From positions 1-8,776 of the forward strand of contig JAGXLK010000066.1 in assembly GCA_018334735.1 (NCBI GenBank): a stretch of 8,776 nucleotides of DNA. The letters are read 5' to 3'. The translations under genes and the position numbers were made by a program. The notes below the pieces were generated by a model, which saw only the letters and a list, made by a program, of their open reading frames with translations, was not told the DNA's origin and searched no databases. Shown here one piece after another: positions 1 to 6,891 of the stretch; within the stretch, counting starts at the first letter, position 1, and each line of letters starts with the position of its first letter. This stretch comes from Planctomycetota bacterium (GTDB lineage: Bacteria; Planctomycetota; Brocadiia; SM23-32).

Positions 1-148
1 AAGAGATAGCAGCGTTGAGGACAATAATGGGTAGTCGGGAATGAAATCAACGGGGGAGCGTATGTCTTGCGCAACGCACGCTGATACTGTCTTGCATTTT
101 CATGGAACATTTTTGGTCAACGCGCGACCTACTTAAGCGGGAGGTAAA
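1..148. other. upstream region, possible end of a preceding gene and a short leader ORF
   Basis: No complete gene of normal size lies here. One reading frame is open from the window edge to a TGA at 42-44, and another to a TAG at 32-34, so the last codons of an upstream gene could be present, but the two cannot be told apart. A small ORF runs from ATG 62 to TAA 134-136 (24 codons), preceded by a purine-rich GGGGAG at 53-58 only three bases before the ATG. The frame is also open from an ATG at 41. Its stop lies 12 bases before the start of the first large gene and in the same frame. I see no convincing -35/-10 pair: the TTGCAT at 92-97 has no matching -10 at normal spacing. An 8-base palindrome TTGCGCAA sits at 67-74, of unknown meaning. 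Confidence 0.35.
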
Positions 149-2017
149 ATGTCAGGATCAAGCTATGACCCGCCTGAACTGAGTTTTCTCGCATGGGTAT
201 TATTCGCTGTATTTGCCGGCGTGTGTAATCTTTCGATCATAGCTACACTGCATGCCGGGGAAAAAGCGCAAGACAGCAAAACCCAGAAAAAACTGGTACC
301 CGCCCGATTTTCGGTAGAAACAGATGATCTGGGGTTTCGGTGGGATCTCAATAATTACGGGATGGTAAGCGATGGCTCGAATGACTGTTTTGATAATGGC
401 CTTGAGCTGCGTGTTAATAACACTCTCTTCCAGGCTCAAAAAGCGCAGATGACCAAAGACGAACAGGAATACTTCCTCACCCAACAAGTCGGTGACCTGA
501 AAGTTCTGCGACGTCTTCGTCTCTTAAAAAAACGGGGGGCCGTCCGCTATATCGAAATAATTCAGAACCCTACAGGGAGCCAAAAGACGGCGCAGATCCA
601 GATTCGGACCCGACTTGGAGACGAAGCGACCAGCGTTTATACCAGCGGTGGAAAAGCTTTTTCGGGCGAGTTATCAAAACAAGATATAGGCCTGGTGGCA
701 GTCCCCCAACCGCCCCACCCTTCTGTCATGTTCCTCATTGTCGGACGCCACAGCCGGAACCGACCCCAAATCATGATGCACGACAAACGTCGATTTTATT
801 TCTCCTATGACCTGACTATCCCGCCCCGTTCAACACGCAGTATTCTCCACGTCGTTGCGCAAAGAAAACAAATCAAAGACTCTGAATCCGCACGAGCTTT
901 CACGGCATTTTACCGGGGAGGCCCTTTTAAATTGGGAATTCCGAAACACCATGCTGGAACAATTGTTAATTTCCGCTCGGGAAGCGCATTTTTGGGTAAT
1001 GCGGGAACCGCTTCTGCACTCAGACCGATGTTAAATTTACTCAGCGACATCGGGATCCAGCGGTCCGAAAAGGATAAAATTCGCCTTCAGGGTGGTGGTA
1101 CCCTCAATGGCACGATAAATTGTCAAAATCTCCATATTGAAACGCGTTTTGGGAAACTGACACCACCCCTGGACGAAATCGGCCTCCTGGTCGGAGAAGG
1201 CACCGTCGGGCGTACTCCGATTCTTTACCTGCGTAGTGGCGAGATATTGCCTGGACGCATTGAAGCCGAAGGGCTCCGGTTCACAGGTGAATCGGGAGTG
1301 GAAATGGATCTCGATCCAACCCGTTTGGATATGTTAATTTTTCACAAAGCTAAAACGGATGGGAAACGTCCTGCAGGTTCTAGAGCCTACCTCTCGACTC
1401 ATCCGGGCGAACGTCTGATTATCGGCGGGGGCCCTGAATTCAGATTGCGTTTTGCAACGCCCTGGGGAACTTTGAAAGTCCCGACCTCGCAAATTTGTGC
1501 GCTCGAATACCAGTCAAAACCGCAACCCCTGACCATTTTAACCCTTACCGATGGCACATATCTCCCTGCTATCATATCGGGCTCCGATACCAAAATCCCC
1601 ACGCTTCGTTTTGGTGAAATAACACTCAAAACTTCAAACATTTCCAGATTTTCTCCAGTAAAACGCTGCACTGGATCCGACGGAGATGTTCCCAGTAAAG
1701 CCCACTGCTTGCTGCTTGGGAACTACCGTGTGGTCGGCAAAATCGGCCTCGATCGCCTGCATCTGGAGTCTTCTTTGGGAACCACCGCTGTCAATCCCGA
1801 CAAAGTTTTCTTGTTGGATCAAGTTCGCAGCCCCCCCGAAAACATCCGTCGCCCCGCATTCGCTGTACGACTCAAGGGCGGCACTCGTATTAGCGGTGTG
1901 GTGCGTGAGTCCGTTCTGCCAGTATGCATCGGCGATCAAACCCTGCGTGTCCCGGTACGACATATCCTATCTTATCGGCAACCGAGTCTGAAACCAACAG
2001 ATTTCTTCGAATGGTAA
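149..2017 (+). CDS. exported six-repeat protein, paralog of the next gene (function unknown)
   Basis: This 622-residue protein is probably exported. Residues 11-35 are hydrophobic and end in a possible signal-peptidase site near THAG-type residues 33-37. The stretch before them (residues 1-10) is unusual in having no Lys or Arg and carrying Asp and Glu. The start is well fixed: GGGAGGT at 139-145 lies just upstream and an in-frame TAA at 134-136 rules out a longer form. Residues about 49-240 form a conserved domain shared with the next gene, with FRWD (63-66), DGSNDCFD (75-82), QMTKD (100-104), RYIEI (133-137) and AQRK (237-240). Residues about 310-609 hold six units of about 40 residues starting near 310, 357, 412, 462, 517 and 571. 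Each follows L.dG..l.G.i....l.l.t..G...l....I..l and is probably a small beta module. The protein ends just after unit six, without the helical tail of its paralog. I do not recognise a named family. Carbohydrate or envelope binding is possible but unproven. Confidence 0.9.
   Translation: MSGSSYDPPELSFLAWVLFAVFAGVCNLSIIATLHAGEKAQDSKTQKKLVPARFSVETDDLGFRWDLNNYGMVSDGSNDCFDNGLELRVNNTLFQAQKAQMTKDEQEYFLTQQVGDLKVLRRLRLLKKRGAVRYIEIIQNPTGSQKTAQIQIRTRLGDEATSVYTSGGKAFSGELSKQDIGLVAVPQPPHPSVMFLIVGRHSRNRPQIMMHDKRRFYFSYDLTIPPRSTRSILHVVAQRKQIKDSESARAFTAFYRGGPFKLGIPKHHAGTIVNFRSGSAFLGNAGTASALRPMLNLLSDIGIQRSEKDKIRLQGGGTLNGTINCQNLHIETRFGKLTPPLDEIGLLVGEGTVGRTPILYLRSGEILPGRIEAEGLRFTGESGVEMDLDPTRLDMLIFHKAKTDGKRPAGSRAYLSTHPGERLIIGGGPEFRLRFATPWGTLKVPTSQICALEYQSKPQPLTILTLTDGTYLPAIISGSDTKIPTLRFGEITLKTSNISRFSPVKRCTGSDGDVPSKAHCLLLGNYRVVGKIGLDRLHLESSLGTTAVNPDKVFLLDQVRSPPENIRRPAFAVRLKGGTRISGVVRESVLPVCIGDQTLRVPVRHILSYRQPSLKPTDFFEW
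293..868 (+). other. N-terminal DGxNDCFD domain of the first paralog
   Basis: Residues about 49-240 match residues about 42-234 of the second paralog, with a gap-free stretch through the most conserved part. The shared blocks are FRWD, DGxNDCFD, QMTKD, RYxEI, a SR..P.I...K..F.F.Y.L.I segment and AQRK. The alternating hydrophobic pattern suggests a beta-sandwich. The cluster of Asp/Asn around a single conserved Cys (C80) could be a metal-binding loop; this is inference. The domain is not one I can name. Confidence 0.6.
1076..1975 (+). repeat. six-unit protein repeat array in the first paralog
   Basis: Six tandem units of about 40 residues at residues about 310-348, 357-398, 412-454, 462-502, 517-558 and 571-609. 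Shared features are an opening strand ending in a G (LQGG, LRSG, LTDG, LKGG), a second strand often carrying another G (LNG, LPG, VVG, ISG), a third strand such as LHIET or LRF, then a turn with G and a closing I or V two or three residues before a hydrophobic pair. Unit three carries TPWG (437-440), which recurs as TPW in unit three of the paralog. The repeats are visible in protein but not as DNA repeats, so they are old. The pattern resembles small SH3- or Sm-like beta-barrels, an inference from hydrophobic spacing only. Confidence 0.7.
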
Positions 2018-2024
2018 AACCCTT

Positions 2025-2065
2025 AAACTCAACTCTTCGAGCGTTCGGAGTTTGAAAGGAAAAGA
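2025..2065 (+). promoter_or_regulatory. intergenic hairpin and ribosome binding site before the second paralog
   Basis: Between the two paralogs AACTC at 2031-2035 can pair with GAGTT at 2048-2052, and CGA at 2038-2040 with TCG at 2045-2047. This closes a GCGT loop with a two-base TT bulge on the left arm. An alternative pairing uses AAACTC at 2025-2030 with GAGTTT at 2048-2053. No T-run follows, so it is unlikely to be an intrinsic terminator. It lies directly before AAAGGA at 2055-2060, the likely Shine-Dalgarno for ATG 2066, and could act in RNA processing or in setting the output of gene 2. The hairpin is short and might be chance. Confidence 0.3.
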
Positions 2066-4093
2066 ATGGTAAGCCGCAACTGGCCGGCGTCATTACCAGG
2101 AACATGCCCTTGTCTCAAGCCGCTCCTTATTGTATTAGGCATCATTACAGTTGCCGGGGGCTTTCGGACGAGCTGGTCTGCGCAGAAACTGGTAAACGCT
2201 AATTTCAACCCACGCAACGATTCAAAAGGTTTTCGCTGGGACATCGGTGCGCGTGGTTCTATCAATGATGGAGAAAATGACTGTTTTGACGGTGCGGCTC
2301 GCTTGTATATAAACGGCAGTCGGTTTCACAGTCGGAAAAACCAGATGACCAAAGATGGCAAAGAACTTGTGCTGAGTAGCACAACGTCGGGGGTTCAGGT
2401 AACCCGAAGAATTCGGGTGAAAGTCAAAGAAGCCGGTGTGAGATATGTCGAAATAGTCAAAAATACAGGAAATGCAACCAGATCTGTTTCGCTCCGCATT
2501 CATACTCAGCTCGGCGGCACTCCGCAGATGGTTTTGAGTACTGAGGGACGCAAAAATGCAACGAACCTTAAAAAGAACGAATACGGTTTCATCGCCTGGC
2601 AAAGCAGTTCGCACCGACCGTCCTGCCTCTTTGTCCTGTCTGGATCGAGAAGCAGGATAAAACCCGCCATTAATATCAGTCATAAACGAACTTTTGAGTT
2701 TACTTATTCGTTGAAAATCAAGCCAGGCAAAACGGTTTCCGTGACACACAGTATGGCTCAGCGCAAAATTGGCAACCCTCCGAAAGCCAAAGATATTGAA
2801 AAACTGTTTAAGCCGTTTTTGAGCCGCGATTGGTTGCGTGACCTGCCGACCGAAGTACGCCATAGCATTGTAAACGCTGGTTTTTCACACTATCTCGGAG
2901 GCGCCGGGGAAGATTTTCAGACCCGGCTCGAACGTCTGAATGTAGAGCGAGGGCAGCGCTGTATCCTCGCGATGGGATCACGCACACGACTCAAAGGAGA
3001 CGTAAGTGGGCGCGGCCTGGTCATCGACACCGCATATGGCAACCAGGCTTTCAAAATGGACGAGATCGCCGCAATCCGCGGCTCAGGAGCTGGTCCAGGA
3101 GACGGAGCTATCTTTTTACGCAACGGACAAATATTACATGGCAAACTTCAGTGGGAAGAACTCCGATTCAATACCAGCGCGGGCCCCGGAATACTCCTGA
3201 AACCTGAGACCCTCGACCGGCTTGTTATGCAAAAAGAAGTTGAAGACGGGCAGCCACGGCCAGAAGTCACGCTCTTCGTTGAAACGCTTCGGGGAGACCG
3301 CATCGCCATCACTGAACAAACCGAAGAACACCTTGAGCTCACAACACCCTGGAAAATGCGCAAAATCCCACTCGATGAAGTGCGATGGCTCAAAGAACTG
3401 AGCACAGAAACCCCCGGTTACAGAATCGCATTACGAGATGGCAGCTGCTTCTTCTCTTTTCTGGCCGGGACTCCGCTGAAACTTTATAGTCAGGATTTCG
3501 GGCTTCAGACGTTTCAACCGCACCAAATTCGGGGCCTGACAGCGGCACTCGGCCGGAAAGACAAAGATAGAACTGACATAACAGATCGCACCCGGCCTAC
3601 AATTCTGCTCACCGGTGAAAATGTTCTCTCGGGGCGTATCGATAAAGATGTCGTCCATTTTGTGTCCAAAGGAGGCGTACTGCCCGTAGCTGCAAGTCAG
3701 ATCCGGATTATGGAAGCTTTTTCAGAAGAATCTATACCTCGCATCGGAAGCAGTTTCGAAGCACAGCTATGGGATGGAGGTCTGGTCAGCGGTGGGCTTA
3801 AAGAAACGACCCTGCCTATACGTTCCGGCAATTGGGTGGCGCATGTCCCGGCGCAGGAAGTGCTGGAGATCCGCAACCCTTTCCCACGCGTTCCCGATAC
3901 AATGCGCAATAAAATTGCGACTCTTATTCGCAAATTGGGGCATGCATCGTGGGAAGAGCGCGAAAAAGCTGTTGAAAAAATCCAAGATATCGGTATTCAG
4001 GCCAAACCGCAGCTCAAAGAAGCCGCCGATAACGCAAAAGACCCCGAGATTCGGCGGCGAGCCAAAAAATTACTTGAGGATATTCAGGAATGA
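2066..4093 (+). CDS. exported six-repeat protein with C-terminal HEAT-like module (function unknown)
   Basis: This 675-residue protein is the second tandem paralog. It has a basic N-terminus and a hydrophobic segment at residues 20-32. A plausible signal-peptidase site follows SWSA at 36-39. AAAGGA at 2055-2060 supports the start. Residues about 42-234 are the domain shared with gene 1: FRWD (56-59), DGENDCFD (68-75), QMTKD (93-97), RYVEI (126-130), AQRK (231-234). Residues about 299-603 hold six units starting near 299, 348, 401, 452, 511 and 565, in register with those of gene 1. Residues about 612-674 are an added, highly charged helical module (SWEEREKAVEKI at 628-639, DPEIRRRAKKLLEDI at 659-673) like the single HEAT repeats often found at the ends of planctomycete exported proteins. 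Its stop TGA overlaps the ATG of the next gene in ATGA, indicating coupled translation. The function is unknown. It probably works with gene 1 as a duplicated, diverged pair in the envelope. Confidence 0.93.
   Translation: MVSRNWPASLPGTCPCLKPLLIVLGIITVAGGFRTSWSAQKLVNANFNPRNDSKGFRWDIGARGSINDGENDCFDGAARLYINGSRFHSRKNQMTKDGKELVLSSTTSGVQVTRRIRVKVKEAGVRYVEIVKNTGNATRSVSLRIHTQLGGTPQMVLSTEGRKNATNLKKNEYGFIAWQSSSHRPSCLFVLSGSRSRIKPAINISHKRTFEFTYSLKIKPGKTVSVTHSMAQRKIGNPPKAKDIEKLFKPFLSRDWLRDLPTEVRHSIVNAGFSHYLGGAGEDFQTRLERLNVERGQRCILAMGSRTRLKGDVSGRGLVIDTAYGNQAFKMDEIAAIRGSGAGPGDGAIFLRNGQILHGKLQWEELRFNTSAGPGILLKPETLDRLVMQKEVEDGQPRPEVTLFVETLRGDRIAITEQTEEHLELTTPWKMRKIPLDEVRWLKELSTETPGYRIALRDGSCFFSFLAGTPLKLYSQDFGLQTFQPHQIRGLTAALGRKDKDRTDITDRTRPTILLTGENVLSGRIDKDVVHFVSKGGVLPVAASQIRIMEAFSEESIPRIGSSFEAQLWDGGLVSGGLKETTLPIRSGNWVAHVPAQEVLEIRNPFPRVPDTMRNKIATLIRKLGHASWEEREKAVEKIQDIGIQAKPQLKEAADNAKDPEIRRRAKKLLEDIQE
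2189..2767 (+). other. N-terminal DGxNDCFD domain of the second paralog
   Basis: Residues about 42-234 correspond to the N-terminal domain of gene 1. Two 14-base DNA stretches are identical between the copies, at 380-393 versus 2276-2289 (encoding NDCFD) and 446-459 versus 2342-2355 (within QMTKD). Both are 1896 bases apart, so there are no insertions or deletions between them. Elsewhere the DNA has diverged widely, which marks these two segments as the most constrained. The single conserved Cys is C73. Confidence 0.6.
2960..3874 (+). repeat. six-unit protein repeat array in the second paralog
   Basis: Units lie at residues about 299-338, 348-389, 401-444, 452-492, 511-552 and 565-603. Typical pieces are FLRNGQILHGKL (350-361), ALRDG (455-459), LLTGENVLSGRI (514-525) and LWDGGLVSGGL (568-578). 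Unit three contains TTPW (426-429), matching TPW in unit three of gene 1. The same number and order of units in both paralogs shows that the six-unit array existed before the gene was duplicated. Confidence 0.7.
3899..4087 (+). other. C-terminal HEAT-like helical module
   Basis: Residues about 612-674 of gene 2 form two amphipathic charged helices with the spacing of one HEAT repeat: LIRKLGHASWEEREKAVEKI (620-639), a hinge with AKPQL, then DPEIRRRAKKLLEDI (659-673). Gene 1 ends before this point and lacks it. Such single modules usually mediate protein contacts, so gene 2 may have a partner that gene 1 lacks; this is inference. Confidence 0.6.
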
Positions 4094-5874
4094 CTTCGGC
4101 AGACAAAACCATAAAATCACTGGCTGCCCGAACGCAGAAAAGGCTTGTGTTCGTCAACTTCCTCAAAGCCTGTCGTCAAACCGGATTGCCCGTTTTTACA
4201 ATCGCCTCGATTGGCACTCTCCTGCTCCGTTTGCTGGGCTGGAGAGCTCCCGGTTTTTTGCCAGCCCTCCTGGTTATCGGAGTCTGGATTTTGGGCTGCG
4301 CAGTCTGTGCATGGTTCCAGAAACCATCTCCGGTTCAAGCTATCGCGCTGGGCGACGAAAAAGCAGAACGCAAAGAAATGTTTTTGTCGGCTTATTGCTT
4401 CGAATCCCTCCCCTCAATCGACGCCGGGCAGCAGCTACACCTGCAGAGAGCTCGAGATCAGGTTTCCGATCAACGATCTCACCTGCGCGACTTTTTCCCT
4501 CTTCCCTTTCCCGGCAAAAGCATCATCGCCGCCGCTTTCTTCCTGGTTTTCACCGCTTCAGGACTCTCGATACGAACGCTGCCACCAGAAGCCGCTTCAA
4601 TGAGCGAAAGGGATCGACTGCGCGCAAAAAGAGTAGGACAAGATTTGAGCAATGATATGAAAGGGATATCCAACGCGAACGCCCTGAAACCCGAGGAAAA
4701 GAGAGAGCTGAAGAACCTCAAAGCATCCCTCGCGGACGCGTCTGAAAAACTGAAAAATCTTTCTAAAGAAACTCCCCGAGAACTTCTGGAAGAACTCGAG
4801 AAAAAAGCCCGAGAAGCCGAAAAACTTGCAAAATCACTGGGGAGCGGGTCGACCAACAAGCTCTCATCAGAAATGATAGCCGAACTCGAACGGCACGCTG
4901 ACACAACCGATTTCGGCTCCGCTCTCCGGGCTGAAGATCTCAAGCAAATAGCGGAAGAATCAGAAAAACTGGGTGAGAAACTCGACAGAAAGGATCTGAC
5001 TCTGGAAGAACAACGCCGCATTGAAAACGCCCTTCGCAAATCTCTGGATAAAGCAAGCGAGCAAGATCGCTCCAGCACGATCGGGCAGACTATAACAAGG
5101 GCCCAACGAAATCTCCAGAACAGTGATTCCAGGGCTGCTGCAAAACAGTTTCGAAACCTTGCACGTCGGTTTCGTAGAAAACACCAGAGAAATCAAACAC
5201 AAAAAAATGTTCAAGGTCTTGCGCGTCGTCTGCGCAACGCCGGACATCGCATTTTCGGCCAGACGCCGAAGGGTATGCGTCGATTGCCCCCATCCAACCG
5301 CTCTCCACGAGGTTTGCAAGGTTTCGGCCCTCCGATAGCACTTCGCCGAAGCCAGCCATCAACGGGACCGGAAGGTAATAATAAAGAAGGCTTCGCACTG
5401 CCTCCCGGTAACGGCAACAAACCGCCTGAGGGCAGCCCCATGTTCCCCTTACCCGGTGGCCAAAATGGCGATGGCAAAGGATTGTTACCAGGACAAGGCA
5501 ATGAAGGCGGACTTGGCAGCAGCACGCCGGTGCCGGGGGCATCATCTTCCCGTAACGCTAATGCCGGCAAGGGCGGATTGGAAGCCGGGCACGGAACAGC
5601 TCCCTATGGCAACAAAAAAACCCGTCCATTTGACCCGAACAAAACGGGGGTTGTCTCCCCAGCTTCCGAGGGCGAAGGACCGTCGTCTCTCCGGCGCATG
5701 TCCGGAATGCCACATGGAGAAGAAGCCAGCCGAGAAGCACACGCACTCAATGTCACCGAATTCCTCCAAACCCAGGAAACGGCGCTCAACGAAAAATCGT
5801 TGCCTCTTTCGCGCCACGACCAGGTGCTGAGATATTTCACTGCCCTCAGGAGACAACTCGAAAATGGAGAATAA
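4090..5874 (+). CDS. three-TM coiled-coil membrane protein of a MoxR operon
   Basis: This 594-residue inner-membrane protein has likely transmembrane segments at residues about 31-49, 55-75 and 144-160. A basic N-terminus suggests it starts in the cytoplasm, which would place everything after the third segment outside. Between segments two and three is a soluble stretch (76-143). This arrangement resembles large TM/coiled-coil proteins (DUF4175-like) next to moxR in PVC-type bacteria, a weak match made by layout. Residues about 170-330 are a charged Lys/Glu-rich coiled coil. Residues about 340-425 turn strongly Arg-rich, 426-530 are a Gly/Pro/Asn/Ser-rich disordered linker, and 547-594 form a short tail ending in HDQVLRYFTALRRQLE-type sequence (576-591). 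The start overlaps the previous stop by four bases, and the end overlaps moxR by 11 bases. It may be a scaffold or substrate of the ATPase. No enzyme motif is visible. The gene is intact and no frameshift is needed to explain the composition change. Confidence 0.93.
   Translation: MTSADKTIKSLAARTQKRLVFVNFLKACRQTGLPVFTIASIGTLLLRLLGWRAPGFLPALLVIGVWILGCAVCAWFQKPSPVQAIALGDEKAERKEMFLSAYCFESLPSIDAGQQLHLQRARDQVSDQRSHLRDFFPLPFPGKSIIAAAFFLVFTASGLSIRTLPPEAASMSERDRLRAKRVGQDLSNDMKGISNANALKPEEKRELKNLKASLADASEKLKNLSKETPRELLEELEKKAREAEKLAKSLGSGSTNKLSSEMIAELERHADTTDFGSALRAEDLKQIAEESEKLGEKLDRKDLTLEEQRRIENALRKSLDKASEQDRSSTIGQTITRAQRNLQNSDSRAAAKQFRNLARRFRRKHQRNQTQKNVQGLARRLRNAGHRIFGQTPKGMRRLPPSNRSPRGLQGFGPPIALRRSQPSTGPEGNNKEGFALPPGNGNKPPEGSPMFPLPGGQNGDGKGLLPGQGNEGGLGSSTPVPGASSSRNANAGKGGLEAGHGTAPYGNKKTRPFDPNKTGVVSPASEGEGPSSLRRMSGMPHGEEASREAHALNVTEFLQTQETALNEKSLPLSRHDQVLRYFTALRRQLENGE
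4597..5079 (+). other. coiled-coil region of the membrane protein
   Basis: Residues about 170-330 are almost free of Gly and Pro, apart from a break near 251-260, and are rich in Lys, Glu, Leu and Ala. Heptad-like stretches include ELLEELEKKAREAEKLAKSL (231-250) and EEQRRIENALRKSLDKASEQ (306-325). This suggests a long extracytoplasmic rod or dimerisation stalk if the topology prediction is right. Confidence 0.6.
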
Positions 5875-6889
5875 TCCAAACGATTACAAACCCCGGCAAC
5901 TCGCATCCGACTTAGACAAATACCGTGACAAATTTCAGGAATTATTGGAAGGAATTCAACAAGCCATTGTGGGCTACGAAGATCTCATTACGGACACCCT
6001 CGTCGCCCTGTCGAGCCAGGGACATGTTCTGCTGGAAGGCGCACCCGGACTTGGAAAAACATACCTCGTAAGGGTCATCGCTCAAGTGCTGGGGTTGAGT
6101 TTCGGGCGCATTCAGTGCACGCCTGACCTGATGCCATCCGACATCCTGGGCACCCATATTGTAACGGAGGATGAAAACGGGCGCCGCGTCTTTCGATTCG
6201 AGAAAGGCCCCGTTTTTAAACATCTGCTTCTCGTCGATGAGATTAATCGAGCGACACCAAAAACGCAGGCAGCCCTGCTGGAAGTCATGCAGGAACGGCG
6301 CGTAACTGCCGGTGGAGAATCTTTCGAACTACCAGCTCCGTTCTTCGTGCTGGCCACCCAGAATCCGATCGAAATGGAAGGCACTTACCCCCTGCCTGAA
6401 GCTCAGCTCGACAGGTTCTTTTTCAAACTTAACGTTCCCTATCCGGGACGCAAAGAACTTGTTGAAATTTCCCGACGGACAACAAAATTTCAAGAACCGC
6501 AACTCGACGTTGTCATGTCCGGAGAAGAACTTATCGATGCTCAAGAACTGCTCACCCATGTACCAATTGCCGATCCACTTACTTCGTATGGAGCTGCGGT
6601 GATACTGGGAACCCATCCCGACAATACTGACATTCCCTCCGTTCGACGCTATGTATCTTACGGCGCAAGTCCACGAGGTCTCCAGGCGCTTGTGAGAGGG
6701 GCAAGAGCGCACTCTGTTCTCGCCGGACGAACGGCCGTATCCGTAGAAGATTTACACCGGGTGGCCAAACAGGCGCTCCGCCATCGCATTATCCTGAATT
6801 TCGAGGGAGAGGCTGAATCTATTCAGACCAGCACTCTCATTGAGGAAATCCTCGAAGAGGTGCCAACCCCCGCCAGAGAATCGGTGTAA
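5864..6889 (+). CDS. moxR: MoxR-family AAA+ ATPase
   Basis: This 341-residue cytoplasmic ATPase is complete and of normal MoxR length. Walker A is GAPGLGKT (59-66) and Walker B LLLVDEIN (121-128). Sensor 1 lies in ATQNP (164-168), the YPLPEAQLDRF block (175-185) carries the usual conserved Arg, and the sensor 2 motif is GASPRG (267-272) where many relatives have GASPRA. The PDLMPSDILGT segment (87-97) is the typical MoxR insert following the first strand. A short N-terminal helix and a C-terminal lid (about 290-335) complete the fold. Known MoxR proteins use ATP to remodel or activate partner proteins, often vWA/MIDAS or DUF58 proteins. No such partner is in this window. The start is preceded by CAGGAGA at 5847-5853 and overlaps the upstream gene by 11 bases. 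The exact substrate is unknown; the upstream membrane protein and downstream TPR protein are the obvious candidates. Confidence 0.98.
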   Translation: MENNPNDYKPRQLASDLDKYRDKFQELLEGIQQAIVGYEDLITDTLVALSSQGHVLLEGAPGLGKTYLVRVIAQVLGLSFGRIQCTPDLMPSDILGTHIVTEDENGRRVFRFEKGPVFKHLLLVDEINRATPKTQAALLEVMQERRVTAGGESFELPAPFFVLATQNPIEMEGTYPLPEAQLDRFFFKLNVPYPGRKELVEISRRTTKFQEPQLDVVMSGEELIDAQELLTHVPIADPLTSYGAAVILGTHPDNTDIPSVRRYVSYGASPRGLQALVRGARAHSVLAGRTAVSVEDLHRVAKQALRHRIILNFEGEAESIQTSTLIEEILEEVPTPARESV

Positions 6890-6891
6890 CG

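Noticed and set aside
2018..2065. Intrinsic terminator between the paralogs
   Set aside because: The hairpin is weak and not followed by a T-run.
2066..2125. Lipoprotein signal in gene 2 because of Cys at residues 14 and 16
   Set aside because: The residues before these Cys do not fit a lipobox, and the hydrophobic core comes after them.
2222..2863. 213-codon minus-strand ORF opposite gene 2
   Set aside because: It lies wholly within the conserved domain of gene 2, has no recognisable motif, and its length is explained by the codon bias of the sense gene.
149..4093. Assembly artefact or recent duplication as the source of the paired genes
   Set aside because: The copies share only short identical DNA stretches and differ in length and C-terminus, so the duplication is old and genuine.
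3774..4655. 293-codon plus-strand ORF across the gene 2/3 junction
   Set aside because: It overlaps two well supported genes in another frame and has an unlikely basic, Ser/Arg-rich composition.
4479..5078. 199-codon minus-strand ORF opposite the coiled coil
   Set aside because: The product is Ser/Arg/Phe-rich low complexity, as expected from reading Glu/Lys-rich codons backwards.
5090..5340. Possible frameshift where the membrane protein turns Arg-rich
   Set aside because: The frame stays open, the helical pattern continues, and the C-terminal tail is in the same frame. The alternative frames give no better protein.
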